From Comamonadaceae bacterium OS-1 (GTDB lineage Bacteria; Pseudomonadota; Gammaproteobacteria; Burkholderiales; Burkholderiaceae_C), in contig AP026969.1 of assembly GCA_027923965.1 (NCBI GenBank), positions 3,720,001-3,784,000 on the forward strand: a stretch of DNA of 64,000 nucleotides, read 5' to 3'. This document shows positions 46,361 through 53,630 of the stretch, piece after piece. The notes below the pieces were generated by a model. The model searched no databases. It saw nothing but the letters and a program-made list of their open reading frames with translations, and was not told the DNA's origin. Position 1 is the stretch's first letter. Every line of letters starts with the position of its first letter. A program made the position numbers and the translations under genes.

Positions 46361-47026
46361 CTAGCGCGCGATCCGCACGGCCCCGGCGACACCCGCTACC
46401 GCCGCACGATACGCGGCCTCCAGTCCCTCAATACCATTTACGGTGATGTGCAGGTTTTGCAGCAGGCCGTCGTGGATGCCGTAGACCCAGCCGTGCACAG
46501 TGACTTTCTGGCCCCGCGCCCAGGCATCGACCATGACGGTGCTTTGGCAGACGTTGACCACCTGCTCGATGGCGTTGAGCTCGACCAGCGCGTCATGGCG
46601 TTGGGGTTCGGCAATCTGGTCCAGCAGGTTCCAGTGGCGGTCCCGCACGTCCTGGATGTGGCGCAGCCAGTTGTCGGCCAAACCGACCCGCTGGCCCGCC
46701 AACGCCGCCGCCACGCCCGAGCAGCCGTAGTGGCCCACCACGGTGATGTGCTCGACCTTGATCACGTCCACCGCAAACTGCACGGTAGAGAGCGCGTTCA
46801 GGTCCGAGTGCACCACTACATTGGCCACGTTGCGGTGCACAAACACCTCCCCCGGCGCCAGGCCCATGATCTCGTTGGCCGGGACGCGGCTGTCGGAGCA
46901 GCCGATCCACATGTACTTGGGCTTTTGCTGGCGCGTCAGCTCGGTGAAAAATCCGGGGCGCTCGCGCTCCATCTCGGCGGCCCAGGCACGGTTGTTGGCA
47001 AAGATGTCGGGTATGGATTGGGTCAT
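46361..47026 (-). CDS. can: Beta-carbonic anhydrase
   Basis: It interconverts CO2 and bicarbonate in the cytoplasm, supplying bicarbonate for carboxylases. The 221 residues keep the zinc ligands Cys43, Asp45, His99 and Cys102: MWIGCSDSRVPAN and VVGHYGCSGV. Length and the FVHRNVANVV motif match the E. coli Can (YadF) type. The start ATG is 39 bases upstream of aceK's leader; the repeat element 47074-47134 lies just upstream. Confidence 0.96.
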   Translation of the reverse strand: MTQSIPDIFANNRAWAAEMERERPGFFTELTRQQKPKYMWIGCSDSRVPANEIMGLAPGEVFVHRNVANVVVHSDLNALSTVQFAVDVIKVEHITVVGHYGCSGVAAALAGQRVGLADNWLRHIQDVRDRHWNLLDQIAEPQRHDALVELNAIEQVVNVCQSTVMVDAWARGQKVTVHGWVYGIHDGLLQNLHITVNGIEGLEAAYRAAVAGVAGAVRIAR

Positions 47027-47073
47027 AAAGGTATTTTGCCGCCTCGGGGACGGGCCAGATTGTCAGAATTAAG

Positions 47074-47134
47074 CATTAAATTGGCACTCTACGCTTATTA
47101 AATAAGCATGAGTAGCTACAAAAAATATAGCAAA
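47074..47134. repeat. Dispersed hairpin repeat copy
   Basis: ACTCTACGCTTATTAAATAA, GCATGAGTAGCTACAAAAAA and TATAGCA: a CGCTTATT/AATAAGC hairpin followed by the family's TAGCTA tail. It lies in the divergent gap between can and the cupin gene. Confidence 0.65.
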
Positions 47135-47175
47135 TCAACCGGGTTACCAAACGCCTTCAATCTTCCCCTGCATGG

Positions 47176-47204
47176 TTGACGTTGACGTTAACGTCAAGTA
47201 TATC
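47176..47204 (+). promoter_or_regulatory. Cupin promoter with a perfect palindrome in the spacer
   Basis: TTGACG (-35, 47176-47181) and TATATC (-10, 47199-47204) are 17 bases apart, and the spacer is almost entirely the 16-base palindrome TTGACGTTAACGTCAA (47182-47197). Binding there would sit between the promoter boxes, the typical site for MerR-family regulators. The same motif recurs at 48158. Confidence 0.75.
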
Positions 47205-47304
47205 CAGGCTTCCCCCTTTTAGGGGATACGCCAGCCCCAAGCCCCCCGTCCGGGGCGGAGAATCGCGCGGCGGCATGCGGTCCGCACCCCCACAGGAGAC
47301 AACC

Positions 47305-47706
47305 ATGAAGCCATTTTCCCAATTACGCCCTTATGCCCTGCTGCTCGCGGGGCTGGTGTCCGTCGGCACGCTGCTGGCGCAAAACCCGGGCTTGCAGCGC
47401 ACGGTGGTGGGCCGCGCCGATGTGTCGATCGCCGGGCACGAGGCGGTGGTGGCGCGGGTCGAGGTGGCACCCGGTGCCAAAGCCGGGCGGCACACCCACC
47501 CTGGCGATGAAATCAGCTACGTGCTCGAAGGCGAGGCCACGCTGCTGATCGACGGTCAGCCGCCACGCGTCATCAAGGCCGGCGAATCGTTCGTAGTGCC
47601 CGCCGGGGTGGTGCACGATGCCCACAACGACGGGGCCGTACCCACCCGGCTGGTGGGCGTGTACGTGGTGCAAAAAGGCCAGCCGCTGGCCTCGCCCGCG
47701 CCCTAA
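47305..47706 (+). CDS. Exported cupin-domain protein
   Basis: This is a 133-residue single-cupin protein. ATG 47305 has CAGGAG upstream; a hydrophobic signal (LRPYALLLAGLVSVGTLLA) precedes QNPGLQR, so it is exported, with processing after LLA likely. The cupin metal residues are HTHPGDE with Glu in YVLEGEA and a later His in VVHDAHN. It may bind a small molecule or act as a quercetinase-type dioxygenase; sequence does not tell. It is convergent with the MerR gene and its promoter carries the MerR-type palindrome. Confidence 0.88.
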   Translation: MKPFSQLRPYALLLAGLVSVGTLLAQNPGLQRTVVGRADVSIAGHEAVVARVEVAPGAKAGRHTHPGDEISYVLEGEATLLIDGQPPRVIKAGESFVVPAGVVHDAHNDGAVPTRLVGVYVVQKGQPLASPAP

Positions 47707-47711
47707 AACCT

Positions 47712-48119
47712 TCAGGCAGTTTTTGCCTGTTTGAGGCTCTTGGAGAGTTGCGCCCGCCCCTCCTTCTCCTGGGCCTTGACCTCGTCGATATTGGCTTGCA
47801 GCTCGGCCATCTGCTCTTCCAATTGCTGGCGGTGCGCGGCCAGCACGGCCAGAAACTTGCCCAGCTGGGCCGTGGTGTCGCGCGGGCTGTCGTACATGTC
47901 GATCACTTCCCTGGCCTGCGTCAGGCTCAGGCCCAGGCGCTTGGCGCGCAGGGTCAGTTTCAGCCGCGTGCGGTCCCGCTGGCTGTAAACGCGGGTACGG
48001 CCGCCCGGGCCGCTGCGCGTGGGCTGCAGCAAGCCCATGTCTTCATAAAAGCGGATGGCCCGCGTGGTCAGGTCGAACTCAAGGGCCAGGTCGCTGATGC
48101 TGTAGCTGCTTATCGCCAT
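47712..48119 (-). CDS. MerR family transcriptional regulator (LiuR-like)
   Basis: This is a 135-residue MerR regulator without metal-binding cysteines. The winged helix begins YSISDLALEFDLTTRAIRFY, EDMGLLQP follows and RTRVYSQRDRTRLKLTLRA is the wing, ending in a long coiled coil (about 75-130) that forms the dimer. ATG 48119 is chosen over TTG 48137. The fold and the TTGACGTTAACGTCAA-type sites on both sides resemble LiuR regulators of branched-chain amino acid and fatty acid catabolism. Promoters of both neighbours carry the site, so it likely controls the cupin and MBL genes and itself. Confidence 0.88.
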   Translation of the reverse strand: MAISSYSISDLALEFDLTTRAIRFYEDMGLLQPTRSGPGGRTRVYSQRDRTRLKLTLRAKRLGLSLTQAREVIDMYDSPRDTTAQLGKFLAVLAAHRQQLEEQMAELQANIDEVKAQEKEGRAQLSKSLKQAKTA

Positions 48120-48157
48120 GGTGTCAGTGGGTTGCAAGGGGCAGGCCTAGAATGACT

Positions 48158-48173
48158 TTTACGTAAACGTCAA
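48158..48173. promoter_or_regulatory. MerR-type operator copy 2
   Basis: TTTACGTAAACGTCAA matches the cupin-promoter palindrome TTGACGTTAACGTCAA at 14 of 16 bases. It lies in the 76-bp divergent gap between the MerR gene and the MBL-fold gene and contains a TTGACG box reading toward the MerR gene. Confidence 0.75.
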
Positions 48174-48195
48174 CACAAAAGCCGACTATAGCGCC

Positions 48196-49380
48196 ATGAA
48201 TCTGCTCGAACAACAACTCCACTACCCCCTGGGCGACACCCTGCCCGCACTGGGCGAAACCCTGGCCGTGGCACCTGGCGTGCGCTGGATCCGCATGGCG
48301 CTGCCCTTTGCGCTGAACCACATCAACCTGTGGCTGCTGGAAGATGAGATCGACGGCCAGCGTGGTTGGAGCGTGGTGGACTGCTGCATCAGCGCCGACG
48401 CATCGCGCGCCCAGTGGGAGGCGATTTTTGCCACCCAGCTCGGCGGCCTGCCGATCCTGCGCGTCATCGTGACCCACATGCACCCCGACCACATCGGCCT
48501 GGCCTCGTGGCTGTGCGCGCGGTGGAACGCACCTTTATGGATCAGCGCCACCGACTACTTTGTGGCCGAGCACAACATTGCCCACTCCAGCGGCAACGGC
48601 GGGCCGGGTGCTGCCGAATTCTTCCAGAAACACGGCCTCATCGACCCGGAAGCGGTGGAGAAAATCCGCGCCCGTACCGGCTATTTCTCGGCCATGGTGC
48701 CCGCCCTGCCGCCCAGCTTTGTGCGCATGCAAGACGGCCAGACCCTGCGCATCGGCGGGCGGAGTTGGCACTGCATCAGCGGATACGGCCACGCGCCGGA
48801 ACACATTGCGCTGTACTGCGCTGACACCCAGGCAGCATTGACGGAAGCCTCCAGCCCATCCCAGCGGGATGGGCTGGAGGCGCAGCGTCCATCCTTTCCA
48901 GTCCTCATCGGCGGCGACATGATGCTGCCGCGCATTTCCACCAATGTGAGCGTGTTCGATGTGGAGCCCGAAAGCAACCCGTTGCAGCAGTTTCTGGACT
49001 CGATCGACAAGTTCGCGCCCCTGGCAGCCGACACCCTGACCCTGCCCGCCCACGGCAAGCCCTTCCAGGGCCTGCACACGCGCATCCAGCAGCTGCACGA
49101 CCACCACCGCGACCACCTGGCCCGGGTGATGGCCTTCGCCCGGCTGCAGCCTTGCAGCGCAGCCGACATCCTGCCGGTGCTGTTCACCCGCGTGCTGGAC
49201 CTGCACCAGACCACCTTCGCCATGGGCGAGGCGGTGGCGCATTTGCACAAGCTGTGGGTGGATGGGTATTTGCAACGTACCCGCGGTACGGATGGGGTGT
49301 ACCGGTTCAGCCCGACGGCGCTGGCCTACCCCGAAAGTGCGGCGCTGGAACCCAGCGAAGCGGTGCCGATCAGCGCTTAA
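48196..49380 (+). CDS. MBL-fold metallo-hydrolase with inserted palindrome
   Basis: This is a 394-residue enzyme. The dinuclear zinc motif THMHPDHIG is intact, with HAPEHIALY and PAHGKPF as later ligands, placing it with glyoxalase II- or LACTB2-like proteins that carry a winged-helix tail (residues about 320-394). Around residue 217-237 the gene holds a perfect 35-bp palindrome (48847-48881) coding ASSPSQRDGLEAQ between DTQAALTE and FPVLIGGD; the fold likely tolerates it as a surface loop. No Shine-Dalgarno is clear at ATG 48196. The MerR gene is divergent. Its stop overlaps the next gene's by four bases. Confidence 0.9.
   Translation: MNLLEQQLHYPLGDTLPALGETLAVAPGVRWIRMALPFALNHINLWLLEDEIDGQRGWSVVDCCISADASRAQWEAIFATQLGGLPILRVIVTHMHPDHIGLASWLCARWNAPLWISATDYFVAEHNIAHSSGNGGPGAAEFFQKHGLIDPEAVEKIRARTGYFSAMVPALPPSFVRMQDGQTLRIGGRSWHCISGYGHAPEHIALYCADTQAALTEASSPSQRDGLEAQRPSFPVLIGGDMMLPRISTNVSVFDVEPESNPLQQFLDSIDKFAPLAADTLTLPAHGKPFQGLHTRIQQLHDHHRDHLARVMAFARLQPCSAADILPVLFTRVLDLHQTTFAMGEAVAHLHKLWVDGYLQRTRGTDGVYRFSPTALAYPESAALEPSEAVPISA
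48847..48881. repeat. Perfect palindrome inside the MBL gene
   Basis: Sixteen-base arms GCCTCCAGCCCATCCC and GGGATGGGCTGGAGGC with a three-base loop, all within the coding sequence and in frame. It has the look of a small palindromic element inserted into a gene. Confidence 0.9.
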
Positions 49381-50300
49381 GCTTCATCCCACTTCGGCAC
49401 CACCACGCTGCGCAGTTCGGCACGCAGCGGCGCGTAGCCGGGCAGGATGGAGGCCACCGTGTCCCAGAACTGGGCACTGTGGTCCATGTAGCGCAGGTGG
49501 CTCAGCTCGTGCACCACCACGTAGTCGATAACGGCCATGCGGTGGTGCAACAGCCGCCAGTTCAGGCGTATCGAGCCCAGGGTGCTGGCGCTGCCCCAGC
49601 GGGTGGCGGCGTTGGACAAGGCCAGGCGCTTCCACTGCACGCCCAACTGCGGCGCGAAATGGGTCAGCCGCTCCACAAACAAGGCCCGTGCCTGCAACAG
49701 CATCCATTTGTGCACGGCGGCGCGGATCTGCGCCGGTGCGGCATCCAGCGGCAAGCCCAGGCGCAAAGTGTTGTCGATCACCAGCGCACCCTTGTGCGCC
49801 CGGTGCAGCGCGGGCTCCAGCACCAGGATCAGCGGCTGGCCCAGGTAGGGAAACGCCGCCCCGTTTTGCCAGACCACGCGCGTGGCCTGCTGCTGCGCCA
49901 GCCGTTCCCGGGACTGGCCGAGCTTTTGCACGATCCAGCCGCCCTTGCTGCGCACGGCAGCATCCACCTCGGCCAGCGGCACCCATTTCGGCGCGCTGAC
50001 TACCAGGCCTTGCGCACCCACCACAAAGCCAATGCTGTGGCGCTTGCTGCGCTTGAACGCAAAACCCACCAGCGCGCCGGGCAGTTGCAGGGTGCGGTTG
50101 GCAGCGGGGTGGCGGTAGGCCAGGGGCATGCTCTGGCCTGGCAATGACGCTGCCAATGCTGCACTTTCCGTAGCTACAAAATCAATATCCGTAGGCGCGA
50201 GCGGCATATTTTTCGTTGAAACCGTAGAGGATAGGGATGCTGCTGGCACCCCTAAACCGGTGTCCAGCAGATCCAGGGCGAACGTCAAAAGGCTGCGCAT
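49377..50300 (-). CDS. YgjP-like metal-dependent hydrolase (M48/SprT-like)
   Basis: This is a 307-residue zinc-peptidase-fold protein of the DUF45/YgjP family. The zinc site is VVHELSHLRYMDHSAQFW (HELSH plus a downstream His), near residue 265. Conserved NAATRWGSAST and RLNWRLL precede it, as in YgjP. ATG 50300 is chosen over the longer frame because no ribosome site or conserved start supports the extension. The N-terminal 80 residues are less conserved. Substrate is unknown. It overlaps the MBL gene's end by four bases (convergent). Confidence 0.88.
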   Translation of the reverse strand: MRSLLTFALDLLDTGLGVPAASLSSTVSTKNMPLAPTDIDFVATESAALAASLPGQSMPLAYRHPAANRTLQLPGALVGFAFKRSKRHSIGFVVGAQGLVVSAPKWVPLAEVDAAVRSKGGWIVQKLGQSRERLAQQQATRVVWQNGAAFPYLGQPLILVLEPALHRAHKGALVIDNTLRLGLPLDAAPAQIRAAVHKWMLLQARALFVERLTHFAPQLGVQWKRLALSNAATRWGSASTLGSIRLNWRLLHHRMAVIDYVVVHELSHLRYMDHSAQFWDTVASILPGYAPLRAELRSVVVPKWDEA

Positions 50301-50492
50301 AGGTGGAAAGTTTAGCCGGACCAAGGAGCAGGCCCCACCCGTCTTTGGCAGGTACAGGCTCATCAATGCCTACCAAAAGGCCTTGACAGGCTCATTTTTG
50401 TAACTAGCATCCAAATTTTCCATAAAAAATCTGAATGTGTACACGCGGAGAATTCACGCGGCGCACATACACCCCACCGCCAAAGGACTCCC

Positions 50493-52241
50493 ATGTCATT
50501 TGATGCACTCAAAGTGAGTACCCGCTTGGCGATGGGTTTTGGCATCGCCACACTGCTGGGCCTGCTGATGGCCGTGGTCAGCACCGTCCAAATGAAGTCC
50601 CTGGCCAGCGACCTGAACGCGGTGGCCAATGACCGCATGGTCAAGGTAGACCAGTTGGCCACTCTCCAGGACAACCTCAACGGCATTGCGCGTGCCACCC
50701 GCAACATCATGGTCCGGCAAGACCCCGTATTCCGCGAGGGCGAACGCAGAAAGATCACCGACCTGCGGGCGGAGAACTCCAAGCTTCTGGACGCGCTGGA
50801 CACAACCATCACGCTCCCCAAAGGGCGTGAGCTGCTGAAAACCATCGTGGATACCCGCACCCCCTACAACCAGGGTCTGGACGCCGTCATCGCGCTGACC
50901 CTGCAAAACAAGTTATCGGAGGCCAGTGACCTGCTTCTGGGCCACGTCAGCAGCCTGCAGGTGGTGCTGTTCAAAGCCGTGGACGACGCCAGCAACATGC
51001 AACACGAAGCCGGGCGGGAGCTGGCCAAAAATGCGGGGGACAGTGCCAACTTCTACGCCAATCTGTTGACCGGTCTGGCGGCCGCCACCGCCGTGGTGGC
51101 GGGCTTGCTGGGCTGGGCCATCACCCGCAGCCTGACCCGCGCCCTGGGTGCCGAGCCCGGACAGGTGAACATAGCCGTGCAGCGGGTGGCCGATAGCGAC
51201 CTGGCCATGCCCATCGGCTTGCGCGACAACGACAACACCAGCACCATGGCGGCGGTCAAACGCATGCAGGAATCGCTTTCGCGTACCGTAGGCAGTGTGC
51301 GCAGCAATGCCGAAGGCGTGGCCAGCGCCAGCGCCCAGATCGCCCAGGGCAACCACGACCTCAGTGCCCGCACCGAACAGCAGGCCAGCGCCCTGGAGCA
51401 AACCGCTGCCTCTATGGAGGAGCTGAGCTCCACGGTCAAGCAAAACGCCGACAACGCCCGCCAGGCCAACCAGCTCGCCCAAAACGCCGCCAACGTCGCC
51501 ACCCAGGGCGGCGCGGTGGTCGGCCAGGTGGTAGAGACCATGAAAGGCATCAATGAATCGTCGCGCAAGATCGCCGACATCATCAGCGTCATCGACGGCA
51601 TCGCCTTCCAGACCAACATCCTGGCACTCAACGCCGCGGTGGAAGCCGCCCGCGCGGGCGAGCAGGGCCGCGGCTTTGCCGTGGTAGCCAGCGAGGTGCG
51701 CGGCCTGGCGGGACGCTCGGCCGAGGCCGCCAAGGAGATCAAGACCCTGATCACCGCCAGCGTGGAGCGGGTGGCGCAGGGCACGGCCCTGGTGGACCAG
51801 GCGGGCACCACCATGACCGAGGTGGTCAACAGCATCCGCCGGGTGACCGACATCATGGGCGAAATCAGCGCTGCCAGCAGCGAGCAGAGCGCAGGGGTCG
51901 CCCAAATAGGGGAAGCCATCGTACAAATGGACCAGGCCACCCAGCAAAATGCCGCACTGGTGGAAGAAATGGCCGCAGCGGCCAGCAGCCTGAAGTCCCA
52001 GGCCGACGATCTGGTGGGAACCGTGGCGGCATTCAAACTGTCTGCAGGCCCAGGGCGCGCCGCGTCTGCACCGCGGCCGCCTGCCCGTGGGTCAGCCCAC
52101 CCCGCCAGCCCCAGTACCCGCACACCCGCTGCGGCCCCGCGCCGTTCCGCCCTGAGAAGCGTCCCCTCGGCCCTGGCCGCACCCAGCGCCACCAAAACCG
52201 CAGTGCCCACCGACGATGGAGACGGCTGGGCAAGCTTTTAA
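50493..52241 (+). CDS. Methyl-accepting chemotaxis protein
   Basis: This is a 582-residue chemoreceptor of the Tar/Tsr class. TM1 is near residues 13-34, the periplasmic four-helix sensor at 35-190 (similar to the betaproteobacterial 4HB_MCP domain), TM2 near 191-213, and a HAMP-like stretch to 265. The signalling hairpin's tip reads [24 protein letters not shown] with [10 protein letters not shown], wholly conserved. The tail ends DGWASF, a W-x-x-F pentapeptide like the CheR/CheB docking sequence NWETF. The attractant is unknown; no che genes lie nearby. Confidence 0.96.
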   Translation: MSFDALKVSTRLAMGFGIATLLGLLMAVVSTVQMKSLASDLNAVANDRMVKVDQLATLQDNLNGIARATRNIMVRQDPVFREGERRKITDLRAENSKLLDALDTTITLPKGRELLKTIVDTRTPYNQGLDAVIALTLQNKLSEASDLLLGHVSSLQVVLFKAVDDASNMQHEAGRELAKNAGDSANFYANLLTGLAAATAVVAGLLGWAITRSLTRALGAEPGQVNIAVQRVADSDLAMPIGLRDNDNTSTMAAVKRMQESLSRTVGSVRSNAEGVASASAQIAQGNHDLSARTEQQASALEQTAASMEELSSTVKQNADNARQANQLAQNAANVATQGGAVVGQVVETMKGINESSRKIADIISVIDGIAFQTNILALNAAVEAARAGEQGRGFAVVASEVRGLAGRSAEAAKEIKTLITASVERVAQGTALVDQAGTTMTEVVNSIRRVTDIMGEISAASSEQSAGVAQIGEAIVQMDQATQQNAALVEEMAAAASSLKSQADDLVGTVAAFKLSAGPGRAASAPRPPARGSAHPASPSTRTPAAAPRRSALRSVPSALAAPSATKTAVPTDDGDGWASF

Positions 52242-52245
52242 ATGC

Positions 52246-52980
52246 CTAGCGGTAGGCCTCGGGGTCCAGGCGGCGCATCTCGGCCTCGATCCAGGCCTGC
52301 ACCTCGGCCATCAGCTCGTCCGGGCGGCGGCCTACGCTGGGGATGGGTTTGCCGATGGAAATGTCCACAATGCCGGGCGTTTTGATGAAGGCCTTGCGCG
52401 GCCAGCATTTGGCGGATGTCACCGCAATCGGGATCACCGGCACGCCACACTGGATCGCCAGGCGCGTGCCGCCGGTTTTGTACTCGCCCACCTGGCCGCG
52501 GTCGATGCGCGTGCCCTCGGGGAACATGATGATCCAGGTGCCCTGCCCCACCAGCCGCTTGCCCGATGCCACCAGCTTCTTGAAGGCCTGCGTGCCCTGG
52601 CTGCGGTCGATGTGGATCATGTCCATGCAGGCCATGGCCCAGCCGAAAAACGGCACGTACAGCAGCTCTTTCTTGAACACATAGGCCAGCGGGCGCGGCA
52701 TGATGGCGGGCATCAGCAGCGCCTCCCAGGTGGACTGGTGCTTGACCAGCAGCACCGCCGACTCCAGTGCCCCGGTGGGCAGGTTTTCCATGCCGGTGAT
52801 GCGGTTCTGGATGCCCAGAATCGCGGTGCCGCTGTCCACCGCCAGCTTCAGCCAGCGCGCGCAGGCCCAGTACACCGCCGTGGGTCCGGCAAACAGCCGG
52901 ATCACGAACACGGCCGAAGCCCAGGGAATGACGGTGACCGCCAAAAACAGCATGTGCAGAACAGAACGAATGAAAGGCAT
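52246..52980 (-). CDS. plsC: 1-acyl-sn-glycerol-3-phosphate acyltransferase
   Basis: PlsC adds the second acyl chain to make phosphatidic acid at the inner membrane. The 244 residues have an N-terminal membrane helix and the acyltransferase motifs: block I KHQSTWE (the H-x4-D motif with Glu in place of Asp, usual in betaproteobacteria), block II near FFGWAMACMDMIHIDR, block III FPEGTRID and block IV IPIAVT. It is last in the glyQ-glyS-gmhB-plsC order on this strand, with a hairpin repeat between it and gmhB. Confidence 0.95.
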   Translation of the reverse strand: MPFIRSVLHMLFLAVTVIPWASAVFVIRLFAGPTAVYWACARWLKLAVDSGTAILGIQNRITGMENLPTGALESAVLLVKHQSTWEALLMPAIMPRPLAYVFKKELLYVPFFGWAMACMDMIHIDRSQGTQAFKKLVASGKRLVGQGTWIIMFPEGTRIDRGQVGEYKTGGTRLAIQCGVPVIPIAVTSAKCWPRKAFIKTPGIVDISIGKPIPSVGRRPDELMAEVQAWIEAEMRRLDPEAYR

Positions 52981-52984
52981 TTTT

Positions 52985-53040
52985 TAGTCTTTTTGGCACC
53001 TGGCGCTTACCCAATAAGCACAAGCAGCTATAAATTTAGG
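52985..53040. repeat. Dispersed hairpin repeat copy
   Basis: GGCACCTGGCGCTTACCCAA, TAAGCACAAGCAGCTATAAA and TTTAG, a well-preserved copy in the gap between gmhB and plsC within one transcript. Confidence 0.7.
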
Positions 53041-53044
53041 AGTA

Positions 53045-53620
53045 TCAGGCCGCAGGCGCTTTGGCGGCCAACTCACGGTTGATGAGAAAGGTGGCAAACG
53101 CCAGCAGGTCCTGGTGGATCCAGGTGCCCACCGGAAACTCGGGCGGCAGCACGCCCAGCCCGCGAAACCGCGCGGCCTTGCCGGTCAGCACCACGTGCGG
53201 CTCACAGCCCACCGCCACCCCGGCCTGCAGGTCACGCAGGCTGTCACCCACCGTAGGCACACCGTGCAGGTCGATGCCGAAGCGCTCGCCGATCTGCTCG
53301 AACAGCCCCGGCGCGGGCTTGCGGCAGTGGCAGCCGTCATCGGGCGCGTGCGGGCAAAAGAAAACCGCGTCGATCTTGCCGCCCGCCGCGGCCAGCAGCT
53401 TGAACAACTTGGCATGCATGGCGTTGAGCGCCGCCACGTCAAACAGCCCCCGACCCAGGCCCGACTGGTTGGTGGCCACCACCACATGCCAGCCCGCGTG
53501 GTTGAGCTTGGCAATCGCCTCCAACGCGCCGGGTAGCGGCAGCCATTCGTCGGGCGACTTGACGAACTCGTCACTGTCCACATTGATGGTGCCGTCGCGG
53601 TCGAGGATGGCGAGTTTCAT
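53045..53620 (-). CDS. gmhB: D-glycero-beta-D-manno-heptose-1,7-bisphosphate 7-phosphatase
   Basis: GmhB removes the 7-phosphate on the way to ADP-heptose for lipopolysaccharide core. It is a HAD phosphatase of 191 residues: nucleophile and acid Asp7/Asp9 in LAILDRDGTIN, TNQSGLGRG (Thr motif), KPAPGLF and GDSLRDLQAG (motif IV). The structural zinc site CPHAPDDGCHC is present, a GmhB mark. It lies between glyS and plsC on one strand, separated from glyS by ten bases. Confidence 0.96.
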   Translation of the reverse strand: MKLAILDRDGTINVDSDEFVKSPDEWLPLPGALEAIAKLNHAGWHVVVATNQSGLGRGLFDVAALNAMHAKLFKLLAAAGGKIDAVFFCPHAPDDGCHCRKPAPGLFEQIGERFGIDLHGVPTVGDSLRDLQAGVAVGCEPHVVLTGKAARFRGLGVLPPEFPVGTWIHQDLLAFATFLINRELAAKAPAA

Positions 53621-53630
53621 GGGGTGTTTC

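Noticed and set aside
47712..47735. CAGGCA/TGCCTG hairpin with T-run as a terminator between cupin and MerR
   Set aside because: It lies inside the MerR coding sequence, the stem is only six bases, and the Ts are in the loop.
50383..50411. TTGACA upstream of the chemoreceptor as a sigma-70 promoter
   Set aside because: No acceptable -10 box at 16-18 bases; a flagellar sigma-28 element was also not seen.
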